Assembly (NCBI GenBank): GCA_023422565.1
Contig: JAFAGR010000043.1
Location: 1 to 62,135 of the forward strand
Direction: 5' to 3'
Origin: Bacteroidota bacterium
Lineage (GTDB): Bacteria > Bacteroidota > Bacteroidia > Chitinophagales > Chitinophagaceae
Length of the DNA: 62,135 nt
This document shows positions 16,318 through 25,403 of the stretch, in pieces; position 1 is the first letter of the stretch; every line of letters begins with the position of its first letter. The notes under the pieces were generated by a model that was not told the origin of the DNA, did no database searches, and saw nothing but the letters and a program-made list of their open reading frames with translations. The translations under genes were made by a program, and so were the position numbers.

Positions 16318-18372
16318 TTACCTCCACCAAAGTTCCACCTTCACACCCGCCGAAAACCGTTCTGGTGCAGCGGGATTAAAAAACCGCATTCCTGCCGCAT
16401 TGAGATCGTTTCCTAAACTGTACGGCGTATCAAAACATTTTTCATAGGCAAGAAAAATTTCCGGGCGAAAAGCTTTCTGAAGTGGCGGCCGGTAGGTTGC
16501 TTTTAAAAAGAGTTGGTTATAATGCGGGCCTGTAACCGTATTGGCATCATTCAAAGGAATTGAGCCTGTGTAACTGTAGGAAGCATTGAGTATTAAACCC
16601 GGTCGCGTAGTTACATCTGTACTGAAAACAAAAACATCATCAGGGATTCCGGTGACCGCATTTCCATCAAACTTTGTATTTGCCTGCTGATAATCTTTAA
16701 ACCTTGCATGAATGTAGGTGTACGTTGCCCTCAGCGTAAGCATACGCGCAAAACCCTGCGATCTGACCAAGGGCATGTATTGAATATTTGCTTCCACACC
16801 GCTCTGCTGTGTTTTTCCGGCATTCACGTAATAGTCTGCGCCGGATGAATCACGTCGACTCACAATCGCTTCATTTAGCGAGAAATAATACAAAGCAACA
16901 TTTCCCTGCAAACGGCCCCGCAGTGTGTTCATCTTTAAACCGGCCTCATAACTTGTTCCTTCTTCCGCACGAAGCGCAGTATTAAAGTTTCCGTCACTTG
17001 CATGTACCTCATCTATCGAGGGCGGTGAATAACCGTTGCCAACCGAGGCATAAACGCTGTAGGCCTTTGATACCTTGTAAAGAAGTGCCAGGCGCGGGAC
17101 TAACTTGGGCTTGAAACTGCTGCTTTCGCGCTGACTACCGGTTAGGCTTGTACGAAGAAACCCATAATAGAAATTGTTGTAGCTAAGTCCCGCAGTAACC
17201 AAAAGCTTTTTAAAAGTGTGCTCTGCCTGAAGAAAAATATTGTACTGCCTGTTGTCCAGTTCATCCTGGTATTGCAATGTATCCCGCTCGCCCATTCGGT
17301 TTCCATATACTCCCGTATTATTGAAACTATATTGAAATTCGCCTCCACCTGTTACTTTGAAATTATCGCCATTGTAAGAAAGAAATGTACGCCCGCCCAT
17401 TCCCTGCTCAGTTTTGCTTTCAAAATTTCGCGTGGTGGGGTTCCTGAATTTTGTGTGTGAAGTATAAACTCCTGTAAAGTGTTTAAGTCTGTCGGTGAAG
17501 CGAATCTCGCTTCCAAGGCCCGCGTAAAATGTTTTTAGGTAAAGCGCCGCTTTATTAGTCTCTGCGCCAGGCCTTGCCTGCCGTGGGTTTGAAGCAAGTT
17601 CGGCGGCGTTTAAACCTCCGGGGGTTTGATAATACAGGTCGCTGTAAAAAATATTTGCTGAAAGATCATGCCCTTGGTTCACCTTAAAACGGCCAAAATA
17701 ATTGGCAACATCTCTCCGTAAGCGGCTCTGTTCACGGTAGCCTTCCGACTCCTGGTGAGAGTATGAAAAAGAGTTTTGTGAGTTGGGCAATGCGTAAGAA
17801 AATTTTCCACCGAGAAAGAAAAGTCCGTAACTGCCGACCTGCGATTGAATGCTTAATTGCCTGGCCGTATCAATGGCCGGACTTTCAATTAAGAGCACGC
17901 CTCCCGTACCCGAACCGTACATGCTGCCGGAAGGGCCTTTCAGTACTTCCATCGAACCTACGTTATCAAAGCCGACCTGGTTCAGGTAGGTGTTACCGTT
18001 AGCATCGGTAAAAGGAACTCCGTTCCAGTAAACTTTCACATTTCTAACGCCAAAGGTTGAACGAAGAAGGTTTCCCCGTATGCTTAATCTAACGCTGCCC
18101 GGGCTCCTTTCATCCATTTTTACGCCAGCAATGGCATTCATTGCACGAATGAATGAAGGGTCAGCGGTTTTTTCAATAGCGCTTCGTTTCACCACCGATA
18201 CGGCGGCCGGAACATCCAAATCTGCTGCGTTCGATTCGAAAGAGTGAATAACAAGGGGCTGCAACTCCTCAACACGTTCCGGTAATGTGTCGCTTTTAAT
18301 TTGAGCTTTTACACTAGGCGCGGTCAAAATAAAAATAGCGGCAGAAATTAGCAGCAGTTGAATTGGCTTCAT
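16318..18372 (-). CDS. TonB-dependent outer membrane receptor
   Basis: The product (684 residues) has a signal peptide (ending near VKAQ), a plug domain (about 40-165, with SIRGN and PSGSMYGSGTGG), and a 22-strand-type barrel ending in an aromatic-rich strand (GVKVELWW). There is no N-terminal carboxypeptidase-like extension, so it is not a SusC type. The plug resembles FecA/siderophore-type receptors. It starts 66 bases after the BtuG-like gene with no terminator or clear promoter between, so it may be co-transcribed from the cobalamin riboswitch. The substrate (corrinoid, iron chelate or other) is unresolved. Confidence 0.92.
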   Translation of the reverse strand: MKPIQLLLISAAIFILTAPSVKAQIKSDTLPERVEELQPLVIHSFESNAADLDVPAAVSVVKRSAIEKTADPSFIRAMNAIAGVKMDERSPGSVRLSIRGNLLRSTFGVRNVKVYWNGVPFTDANGNTYLNQVGFDNVGSMEVLKGPSGSMYGSGTGGVLLIESPAIDTARQLSIQSQVGSYGLFFLGGKFSYALPNSQNSFSYSHQESEGYREQSRLRRDVANYFGRFKVNQGHDLSANIFYSDLYYQTPGGLNAAELASNPRQARPGAETNKAALYLKTFYAGLGSEIRFTDRLKHFTGVYTSHTKFRNPTTRNFESKTEQGMGGRTFLSYNGDNFKVTGGGEFQYSFNNTGVYGNRMGERDTLQYQDELDNRQYNIFLQAEHTFKKLLVTAGLSYNNFYYGFLRTSLTGSQRESSSFKPKLVPRLALLYKVSKAYSVYASVGNGYSPPSIDEVHASDGNFNTALRAEEGTSYEAGLKMNTLRGRLQGNVALYYFSLNEAIVSRRDSSGADYYVNAGKTQQSGVEANIQYMPLVRSQGFARMLTLRATYTYIHARFKDYQQANTKFDGNAVTGIPDDVFVFSTDVTTRPGLILNASYSYTGSIPLNDANTVTGPHYNQLFLKATYRPPLQKAFRPEIFLAYEKCFDTPYSLGNDLNAAGMRFFNPAAPERFSAGVKVELWWR

Positions 18373-18438
18373 ATTAAATCGGATGAGTGGCCCTGAAAAA
18401 TTACAGCAATTCTACCGTTCAACAAACCCTTACAAACG

Positions 18439-19527
18439 TTATCGCAAAAAAGAAACTTTATTTGGATTTATACCGGGTGCAACACTGTAGGAATATTTTT
18501 TTCTTCCTTCGCGGTCAAAGCAAAACACTTCACCTGCGGAAACGAAATCTTTTGAGTCGCAAATGAATACATCCCCGTTTTGTTCATCGATATCTACTGC
18601 GTACACATTGCTCACCACAGTGCCGTCAGTAATAAAATTTTCCCTGATCACATCCATGGTGTTTGCATCAACTAATTTAATGGCGCCTCCTCCGTAATTA
18701 TTAAAGACGTAGGCGTGGTTTTCAAATATCCTTACATGGTCAAATTCAAGCGTATCTGGCAAGCCTTGTACAAGTTGATGCGTAGAGCCATCGATCATTT
18801 TTACAAAAGCGGGAATAGGAACAGCGCCAAACGCATCTCCATAACCCGTCACCCAGATATCACCGGTTGCATTTAGGGCAAGCCTTTGCGGATTCAGTCC
18901 GACTGTTACTTTTCTTTCTTCGGTTAGTGTATTCAGGTTAATCACTGAAACTGTACTGTCAACGTTCGGATAATTGAGCCCGCCGGAATTGGCCACATAA
19001 AGCCTGTTACCGGAAACTATAATATGCTCAGGGTTTGATCCCACTGTGATGGAGCCTGTTATTGTAAGCGTTGTAGTATCGATCACTGAAACGGTGTTGT
19101 CATAAGAGGTTACAAAAACTTTTCCTGCCGCTCCAACAGCATACCGTGGGTTCTTATTTATCGTTCCGTTCAGGAATGATATCCGTGTGATGAAATTTCC
19201 ATCCGCCGCATTTAGCACGGTAACATTTGCGGAATTGTTCATCACTATATACACCTTTCCTCCGTATATGATCATGTCGTTGCCTGTGTCTCCAAGTCCG
19301 CCGGCCTGAGAAGGATTTTGCTGAAGGAAAAAATCGGGATAAACCGTTCCCGTGGACGATTCCCTGAATGCAAGTTTTGAATTGTTACCTCCGAAGGTTC
19401 CCTCACTTAACACGTAAATCCCTTTCGCAGCCGGAATTACAGGCTGCAGTGGATTGACATCATCCTTTTTGCAGGAGGAGAAAGCAATAATCAGGAGAAC
19501 GACAGATAATTTCAGGGATTTTTTCAT
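18439..19527 (-). CDS. btuG: BtuG-like surface beta-propeller lipoprotein (YncE/DUF5074 type)
   Basis: The product (362 residues) has a lipoprotein signal with Cys19 (AFSSC) and then repeated beta-propeller blades, e.g. VTVLNAADGNFITRI, VSVIDTTTLTITGSI and VSVINLNTLTEERKV. In Bacteroides, BtuG proteins are surface propeller lipoproteins that bind cobalamin very tightly and pass it to BtuB. Here the gene overlaps the stop of a BtuB-like receptor by ATGA and lies behind a cobalamin riboswitch, the expected context for BtuG. The fold and lipidation are seen; the cobalamin role is inferred from family and context. Confidence 0.85.
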   Translation of the reverse strand: MKKSLKLSVVLLIIAFSSCKKDDVNPLQPVIPAAKGIYVLSEGTFGGNNSKLAFRESSTGTVYPDFFLQQNPSQAGGLGDTGNDMIIYGGKVYIVMNNSANVTVLNAADGNFITRISFLNGTINKNPRYAVGAAGKVFVTSYDNTVSVIDTTTLTITGSITVGSNPEHIIVSGNRLYVANSGGLNYPNVDSTVSVINLNTLTEERKVTVGLNPQRLALNATGDIWVTGYGDAFGAVPIPAFVKMIDGSTHQLVQGLPDTLEFDHVRIFENHAYVFNNYGGGAIKLVDANTMDVIRENFITDGTVVSNVYAVDIDEQNGDVFICDSKDFVSAGEVFCFDREGRKKYSYSVAPGINPNKVSFLR

Positions 19528-21539
19528 TTTAAGTTTTTAGTTTTTTTATGATAGATCATTAGTGAGATGCGCCAGTTGAAGCCGGGCATCGGAAAATATT
19601 TTACTACCTCATAACCCTGGTTGAAGAGGTTGTTCAATTCGGCTGAAATGTGGTAAGTCCACCCGCTGCGGGATGGGAATGTATATCTTAGATTCAGATC
19701 ATGAAGAGCATATCCTTCTACGAGATTCTCATTAATTCGGTCTCCGGTGCGGTAACGGTGCGAAGAAAAAAGAAGGTTCCATGAAAAAGTAAAGTGTTTT
19801 ATTTCAGAGGAAATTCTGGCGCTTCCTGAATGTTGCGGAATATATGCCAGTTGGTTTTTGTAAGCCGGTGAAGTGGGCGAAGTAACATCCCGCGCACTTT
19901 GATAGCTGTATGTAAGGTTTGTGCGGAAGATTAAATTATTTCGAGGCTGCACATCGGTTTCCATGGCAAGATCCAGTGACCTCGTTTCAGCCTTCCCGAT
20001 ATTCATCATGCTCCATTGAAATAAGTTGTTACGGGGAAGCGCGAGAATTTTGTCTTTAACGTGAATGAGGTATCCATCCGCCGTGAAAAGAAGCCTGCTG
20101 AATAGTTTGTTTGGATGAAATGACTGCCAGGTAAGGCCTGTGCCAAATTGGGTGGAATACTCGGGTTTCAGGTCGGCATTGCCTACGAAGGTGAAATACA
20201 TATCGTCTAATGAAGGCGCTCTGAATATATTCTTGTATAAAGCACGGATCCTTAACGGAATTCCCGGGGCGGGTTGCACAGAAAAAGAAAATGCAGGTGT
20301 GAATTTGTCAAACTCCTCCGGTGGCTTATTTCCGGAGGTTGTGTTATGTATTTTGGAATAGAGGACATTTGTTTCCGCATTGAAACGTTTATGCGTATAC
20401 GTTAGGGATATACTGTTAAGAAAATTCCTGCGCACCGGTTCTTCAAATTGCGCATCGAATATATCATGCCTCTTTAGTTTATTCACAAAGTAATCGCCGG
20501 CGAGGGATGCGCGAAAATTTTGAGAGATATCATAACCAAGGGCTGCCGTAAAATAATCTTCCGTTTGATAAAAATCATTTTCCAAAAAACCCTCATTATT
20601 CAAAAAATCAGGATCGAGGTATTTCTGCCTGTCCAGCATAGACTTTGCACCCAATAACAAATGCCATCTTTGAGAGATATTCTTCTGCCAATTCAATTGT
20701 GCAAAAAGGTGCGTGTTGTATAACCTTTCATTTGCCGATTCATTGTAAAGCAGAACAGATCCCGGGAGTCCGCGCTCCGACTGGTAGTAATAGAGTTTTG
20801 TTTTAAGTGTGCTGCTATCAGCAAATAGTATGGGAAGATCAGCCTCTACGCGCCACTGTTTAATATCGCCGTTTTTTCTCCCGGTTTTTCCTGATCCGTC
20901 GTAGGCGTTGAAATCATATTCACCATTGGCTTTCTGAAAGCCGCCGTTTAAAGATAGGGAAGCACGCTTACTGATTGAGGTGGCAATTCCCGCGGAGGGA
21001 TTGATGAATCCAAATGATCCATGTTTATAAGAGAACCAGCTATTGTTTTCTTCCGGTGCACGGAAAGACGATGTGCCGATCACCAGCAGGTTGGCGCTGG
21101 CAAAACTTCTTGCCGGCATCAAATAATTTTGTGCGTTCGACTGGTACAGTCGGATATACTCAATATTATCAGTAGAAAGCCTGCCCAGATCAATCAGGCC
21201 CGCACGTGCATCGGCCATTACCATTCCATCGTACATCACGCCGGTATGGTTTGCGCCCAGGCTGCGAACAGAAATTGTTTTCAGTCCGCCGATACCGCCG
21301 TAATCTTTAACCAAAACCCCCGAGAAATACTTAACCGCGTCTGCTACAGAAATGCTGTTCGTTTGTTCGAGGTCTTTTTTGTCCATTTCCTGCACACCGG
21401 TAGAAGAGGCGGCTGCATCTGCCTGCATCCGGCTATGGAGCCTTACTTCCTGTAAAGTGTCCGGCACCTGAGCATCTATACAATCAATGTAAAAGAAGGA
21501 GGCCAATAAAAATATAAAGAAGCGATTCTTCAAAACCAC
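19524..21539 (-). CDS. btuB: BtuB-like TonB-dependent cobalamin receptor
   Basis: The product (671 residues) starts with GTG at 21539 and has a signal peptide ending near IDAQ. The plug domain (about 45-160) contains ISVRSLGANHTGVMYDG, typical of Bacteroidota BtuB-like receptors. The barrel follows, with the terminal strands FNWRISLMIY. It is the first gene after the cobalamin riboswitch, about 95 bases downstream of the aptamer. Its stop overlaps the start of the BtuG-like gene. Together they would bring vitamin B12 or related corrinoids across the outer membrane using TonB energy. The only doubt is the exact start codon, since GTG and TTG codons alternate here. Confidence 0.93.
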   Translation of the reverse strand: MVLKNRFFIFLLASFFYIDCIDAQVPDTLQEVRLHSRMQADAAASSTGVQEMDKKDLEQTNSISVADAVKYFSGVLVKDYGGIGGLKTISVRSLGANHTGVMYDGMVMADARAGLIDLGRLSTDNIEYIRLYQSNAQNYLMPARSFASANLLVIGTSSFRAPEENNSWFSYKHGSFGFINPSAGIATSISKRASLSLNGGFQKANGEYDFNAYDGSGKTGRKNGDIKQWRVEADLPILFADSSTLKTKLYYYQSERGLPGSVLLYNESANERLYNTHLFAQLNWQKNISQRWHLLLGAKSMLDRQKYLDPDFLNNEGFLENDFYQTEDYFTAALGYDISQNFRASLAGDYFVNKLKRHDIFDAQFEEPVRRNFLNSISLTYTHKRFNAETNVLYSKIHNTTSGNKPPEEFDKFTPAFSFSVQPAPGIPLRIRALYKNIFRAPSLDDMYFTFVGNADLKPEYSTQFGTGLTWQSFHPNKLFSRLLFTADGYLIHVKDKILALPRNNLFQWSMMNIGKAETRSLDLAMETDVQPRNNLIFRTNLTYSYQSARDVTSPTSPAYKNQLAYIPQHSGSARISSEIKHFTFSWNLLFSSHRYRTGDRINENLVEGYALHDLNLRYTFPSRSGWTYHISAELNNLFNQGYEVVKYFPMPGFNWRISLMIYHKKTKNLK

Positions 21540-21633
21540 TATTTATGCAAACAGGCGAAACGAAGGCAACAAACAGGCAGGCTGTATATGGCTCCTCTGC
21601 TTTTCACCCGAAAGCGTTGAATGATCAGTTATG

Positions 21634-21812
21634 AATGTGGCAGGTCTTCTGGCTAAACACCGGGCTGGATACCTTCCCATCTTTAAAAGACAGTGGCTGG
21701 AGTTCCATCCGGACAAGGCTTTCACGGCCCTGCAAATGTTTTACAGCTACGGGGATAGCGCCGGAATGTAAACCGGACTTCCCTTTTAATCCCGTTTTTG
21801 CGGGAACCAAAT
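21634..21812 (-). ncRNA. Cobalamin (B12) riboswitch
   Basis: Read on the minus strand, the conserved aptamer parts appear in order: AAAGGGAAGTCCGGT (around 21787-21772), a CCGGCGCTATCCCCGTAGCTGTAA core (reported here as CCGGCGCTA then CCCCGTAGCTGTAA, around 21764-21741), GCCACTG (21697-21691), and GAAGACCTGCC (about 21649-21639). These are hallmark elements of the class binding adenosyl- or methylcobalamin. The aptamer starts within about 10 bases of the predicted transcription start. The stretch between the aptamer and btuB (21540-21633) should hold the switching sequestor. Cobalamin binding is expected to repress btuB and the genes behind it. Confidence 0.95.
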
Positions 21813-21818
21813 TCGCTG

Positions 21819-21826
21819 CAAATGTA
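21819..21826 (-). promoter_or_regulatory. -7 promoter box TACATTTG for the riboswitch RNA
   Basis: On the minus strand TACATTTG (21826 to 21819) fits TAnnTTTG and lies immediately upstream of the riboswitch. The predicted start of transcription near 21812 leaves just the aptamer's first stem at the 5' end. Confidence 0.6.
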
Positions 21827-21992
21827 TTGGTATTTTGGCCAACAGGAAAATTGTTTCCGGTAATTCAAAAGTCAAATGTCAAAAGTAAAAATTCAAAACG
21901 CCTTTCTGCCGCCTGAAGGCCAATCCCCAAAACACAAAACCCAAAAATTGATGATCGGCGGCAGCAATTTCCTTCACCCTTAATTTTATAAG

Positions 21993-22000
21993 TATTTTTG
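21993..22000 (+). promoter_or_regulatory. -7 promoter box TATTTTTG, 4 bases before the start codon
   Basis: The sequence fits TAnnTTTG and is followed by TGTG and the ATG at 22005. The spacing is the same as at 555-567, implying a leaderless or near-leaderless message. Confidence 0.6.
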
Positions 22001-22004
22001 TGTG

Positions 22005-23435
22005 ATGAAAAAACTAACGGTTCTTTTGATCACAACCTTGCTTGCAGGTGCAAATGCAGTGGCGCAGGAGAAATGGAATCTTCGCACGGTAGTAGATTAT
22101 GCAATGAAGAATAATCTGGGGGTGAGGCAAAGTGAAGTACAAGCCGAAGTGAGTAAGCTAACCTTGCGCCAGTCTAAACTTGGGGTTTTTCCCGCTGCAC
22201 AATTCACCGGCGGTGTAAGTGTTAACTCAGGAAGCAACCAGGATCCCACCACATTCAACCGTATCACGCAAACTTATAGTGCGGCAAATCTTCAGTTACA
22301 ATCCAGTGCAGACATTTTTAATTTTTTCAGCAAACGCAATACGATCCTGGCGAATGAATGGGAATTGAAGGCGGCACGTGCAAATGTGGACAAGCTGAGG
22401 TACGATATCGCCCTGACTGCTGCAAACGCTTACCTACAGATACTTTTGGCAAAAGAGCAGGAAAACATTGCGCTTGTTCAAATTCAGCAAACATCGGCGC
22501 AACTGCTTAATACGAGAAAAATGGTGGATGCCGGCTCGTTGCCGGAACTTAATGCTTCTCAACTGGAAGCCCAGCTTGCATTAGACAGTGTGAATTACAT
22601 CACCGCGCAGGGAAACAGCCGCGAGGCCATTCTGCTCTTAAAATCTTTCATGAACATTGATGCCGCCGCTCCTTTTGAAGTTGAAACTCCGCCGGCCTCA
22701 TCAATTCCACTTGAACCTATCGCAGACCTCCAGCCTGAAGCGGTGTATCAACTCGCATTAGCCAATCAACCTTTGCAAAGAGTAAACGATTTCAGGTTGA
22801 AAGCCGCGGAGAAAATGGTTAAAGCGTCAAGAGGATCCATGCTCCCAACCTTCGGCGCCTTCGGTTCTTTGGGAAGTGCTTTCAATAACCAGGCCTTGCA
22901 GATAACGGGGATAACCCCGGTAAACACTCCCGTTGGAAGTGTAGTTGTCGGCGGCACAACCTATAGTGTTTTCCCAATTACACCTTTTAATACGTTTACA
23001 TACACGAAGGCGCCCTTCGGCACACAATTGTCTGATAACTTCAGGCAATCGATCGGTCTTTCACTCAGTGTTCCTCTTTTCAACGGCGGTGCGTTGCGTA
23101 CGGCTTACGAAAGGAACAGGTTGAACGTATCTTCACTCCGGCTCCAAAAAGAGCAGGACGATCAAAAACTTAAGCAGGATATTTACCAGGCTTACAACGC
23201 AGCAGTTACGGCACTGGAGAAAAACCAGGCCTCGCTAAAAAACCTCGCGATCTCAGAACAAACGTATGAATATGCCTCAAAAAGATTTGAAGTGGGAATG
23301 TTAAGCACCTTTGAACTCGTAACCACCCAAAACAATCTTCTTCGGGCAAAACTTGAAAACACAATCAGTCTTTTTGACTATGTTTTCAAAATGAAAGTAT
23401 TAGAATTTTATAAGGGGATGGGCTTGAAATTATAA
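22005..23435 (+). CDS. TolC-family outer membrane efflux protein
   Basis: The product (476 residues) has a signal peptide (MKKLTVLLITTLLAG, cleaved near AVAQ) and two OEP repeats (about 30-220 and 270-470) rich in long helices that build the periplasmic tunnel. I chose the ATG at 22005 over the GTG at 22002, which overlaps the bases right after the promoter box. TolC proteins dock to an adaptor and inner-membrane pump to export drugs, metals, lipids or proteins. The adaptor gene follows after 45 bases, but no pump gene is adjacent. Confidence 0.92.
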   Translation: MKKLTVLLITTLLAGANAVAQEKWNLRTVVDYAMKNNLGVRQSEVQAEVSKLTLRQSKLGVFPAAQFTGGVSVNSGSNQDPTTFNRITQTYSAANLQLQSSADIFNFFSKRNTILANEWELKAARANVDKLRYDIALTAANAYLQILLAKEQENIALVQIQQTSAQLLNTRKMVDAGSLPELNASQLEAQLALDSVNYITAQGNSREAILLLKSFMNIDAAAPFEVETPPASSIPLEPIADLQPEAVYQLALANQPLQRVNDFRLKAAEKMVKASRGSMLPTFGAFGSLGSAFNNQALQITGITPVNTPVGSVVVGGTTYSVFPITPFNTFTYTKAPFGTQLSDNFRQSIGLSLSVPLFNGGALRTAYERNRLNVSSLRLQKEQDDQKLKQDIYQAYNAAVTALEKNQASLKNLAISEQTYEYASKRFEVGMLSTFELVTTQNNLLRAKLENTISLFDYVFKMKVLEFYKGMGLKL

Positions 23436-23480
23436 TCAGCAAAAAAAATAACTACTAACACCAACGCACAAACGAAGTAT

Positions 23481-24872
23481 ATGAATAAAAAAACGAAATG
23501 GCTTTTAATAGGTACCGGGGCATTGGTTGTACTGCTTGTGATCTTTTCCAAAATCGGAGTTTTTGGAAAAGCAGAAGGGTTGAAAGTGACTACCGAGAAA
23601 GTTCAGAAGAGAACCATCATTGAGGTAGTGAATGCAAGCGGGAAGGTTTATCCTGAAATTGAAGTGAAAGTGAGCCCGGACATCAGTGGCGAGATAACCG
23701 AGTTGAATGTGATGGAAGGAGATACGGTTTCAAAGGGGCAGTTGTTGGGCCGCATCTATGCAGACATTTACAGTAGCCAGAGAGACCAGGCAGCAAGTGG
23801 CGTTGCGCAGAGCGAGGCCCAGGTGGCCAATTCTATGGCGCAGGTAGCCAATGCGCAGGCGAATCTTGAAGCGCTAAAAGCTTCTCTGGAACAGGCGCAG
23901 CGAACCTACGACATGCAGAAAAAACTATTTGATGATAAGGTGATCAGCAGAAACGAATTTAATGTGGCGGATGCTGCATTAAAATCGGCTAAGGCAAATT
24001 ACAACGCGGCACTTGAAAGTATCCGCGGAGGACAGGCCGGAGTGCAAAGTGCAAGAGCAAATGTGCAGAGCGCGAAAGCAGTTTTGGAAAGGGCAAATAA
24101 AGACCTTGGCCGCACGGCGATTATTGCGCCCATGGGTGGCGTGGTGAGCCTGCTTAATGTGAAAAAAGGTGAGCGCGTTGTGGGAAGCAATATGATGGCA
24201 GGTACGGAGATGCTACGCATTGCCGATATGTCTAAAATTGAAGTTCGTGTGGACGTGGGTGAGAATGATGTGCCCAAAGTGAAGATCGGAGATAAAGCGG
24301 TGGTTACCATTGATGCCTACAGTGAACGAAAATTTACCGGCGTGGTGATGCAGATAGCGAGTAGCAATACCGGTGCGGCCCAAACAAACCAGCTTACTAC
24401 GGGCAATGATGTAACACAGTATAAAGTGTATATCAGGCTCGATACCTCCAGCTATGCTGACCTCGTGGGTAAGCGTGGCTCCTTTCCGTTTCGCCCGGGC
24501 ATGAACGCCAGCGCGGATATACAAACCGAAACACACATAGATGTGTTGAGTGTGCCGATAAATGCAGTTACCACAAGGGAGGTAGCAGATACACTAGCCA
24601 ACAAACCTTCTCCATCTGAAGCGGGCGCACCGGCTAAAACTGATGAGGACCTTGAAGTGGTTGTGTTTGTGGTGGATGCGGAAAATAAAGTGAAGAAAGT
24701 AAAAGTTGAAACCAGTATACAAGACCTGAACTATATTGAAATTACCCGCGGGTTGAAAGAGGGAGATGTGGTGGTTTCAGGCCCTTATGATGTGGTGAGC
24801 AAAACCTTAAAAGATGGGTCTGAAGTGAAAGTGGTTGAACGAAAAGACCTTTTTGAAAAGAAGAAGGAATAG
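23481..24872 (+). CDS. HlyD/RND-type periplasmic adaptor (efflux membrane fusion protein)
   Basis: The product (463 residues) has one N-terminal membrane helix (about 8-27), a biotinyl-lipoyl-like half (about 50-95, DISGEITELNVMEGD), a long Ala/Gln-rich coiled coil (about 95-200), the second lipoyl half (APMGGVVSLLNVKKG) and beta-barrel and membrane-proximal domains. The architecture matches MacA/AcrA-like adaptors. It forms an operon with the TolC gene. The next gene lies on the opposite strand, so the ABC or RND pump must be encoded elsewhere or this pair is shared. Confidence 0.92.
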   Translation: MNKKTKWLLIGTGALVVLLVIFSKIGVFGKAEGLKVTTEKVQKRTIIEVVNASGKVYPEIEVKVSPDISGEITELNVMEGDTVSKGQLLGRIYADIYSSQRDQAASGVAQSEAQVANSMAQVANAQANLEALKASLEQAQRTYDMQKKLFDDKVISRNEFNVADAALKSAKANYNAALESIRGGQAGVQSARANVQSAKAVLERANKDLGRTAIIAPMGGVVSLLNVKKGERVVGSNMMAGTEMLRIADMSKIEVRVDVGENDVPKVKIGDKAVVTIDAYSERKFTGVVMQIASSNTGAAQTNQLTTGNDVTQYKVYIRLDTSSYADLVGKRGSFPFRPGMNASADIQTETHIDVLSVPINAVTTREVADTLANKPSPSEAGAPAKTDEDLEVVVFVVDAENKVKKVKVETSIQDLNYIEITRGLKEGDVVVSGPYDVVSKTLKDGSEVKVVERKDLFEKKKE

Positions 24873-24894
24873 AAGAGGTGATCAATGAAGATTG

Positions 24895-25335
24895 TCAACG
24901 TTTATTTCTAAAAAATTCTTTCATTAATTCTGCGCATTCATCTGCGAGTACGCCTCCCGTTAGTTTGGTTTTAGGATGGAAGGGATTGTTTCCGCCTGTT
25001 GATCGGTGATAGCCGTTCTTTTCATCATATGCGCCAAAAACAATAGCCCCGATCTTACTCCAATACAAAGCCCCGCTGCACATAAGGCAAGGCTCTACGG
25101 TTACGTACAGGGTGGCATCCGGCAAATACTTGCTTCCTAAAAACTGGTAAGCAGTGGTTAGGGCCAGGATTTCTGCATGTGCAGTGCTGTCGTTTAACAG
25201 TTCTACCTGGTTATAGGCGCGGGCGATGACTTTTTCGTTCATAACCACCACGGCGCCTACAGGAACCTCGTCTTTTGCAAAAGCTTTTTGCGCTTCTTTC
25301 AAGGCCTCCCTCATGTAATCTTCCGGCTGCTTCAT
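24895..25335 (-). CDS. tadA: tRNA-specific adenosine deaminase TadA (CMP/dCMP deaminase family)
   Basis: The product (146 residues) has the zinc-binding HAE motif (STAHAEILAL) and PCLMCSGAL, both needed for catalysis, which converts A34 of tRNA-Arg(ACG) to inosine. The ATG at 25335 is preferred to the one at 25350 because a TATGTTTG promoter box covers 25344-25351 and the upstream start would lie inside it. The family also includes guanine and cytosine deaminases, but length and motifs fit TadA best. The gene diverges from the glutathione peroxidase. Confidence 0.88.
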   Translation of the reverse strand: MKQPEDYMREALKEAQKAFAKDEVPVGAVVVMNEKVIARAYNQVELLNDSTAHAEILALTTAYQFLGSKYLPDATLYVTVEPCLMCSGALYWSKIGAIVFGAYDEKNGYHRSTGGNNPFHPKTKLTGGVLADECAELMKEFFRNKR

Positions 25336-25343
25336 ATCGCCTG

Positions 25344-25351
25344 CAAACATA
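25344..25351 (-). promoter_or_regulatory. -7 promoter box TATGTTTG for tadA
   Basis: On the minus strand TATGTTTG lies 8 bases upstream of the ATG at 25335. It decides the start codon of tadA: the alternative ATG at 25350 overlaps the box. Confidence 0.6.
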
Positions 25352-25403
25352 CTTAATTAGCGGTGCTGATTAATGTCGCGTTATTGCTGTACTTTCAACA
25401 GCA

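Noticed and set aside
25335..25350. Longer tadA starting at 25350
   Set aside because: The upstream ATG lies within the TATGTTTG promoter box.
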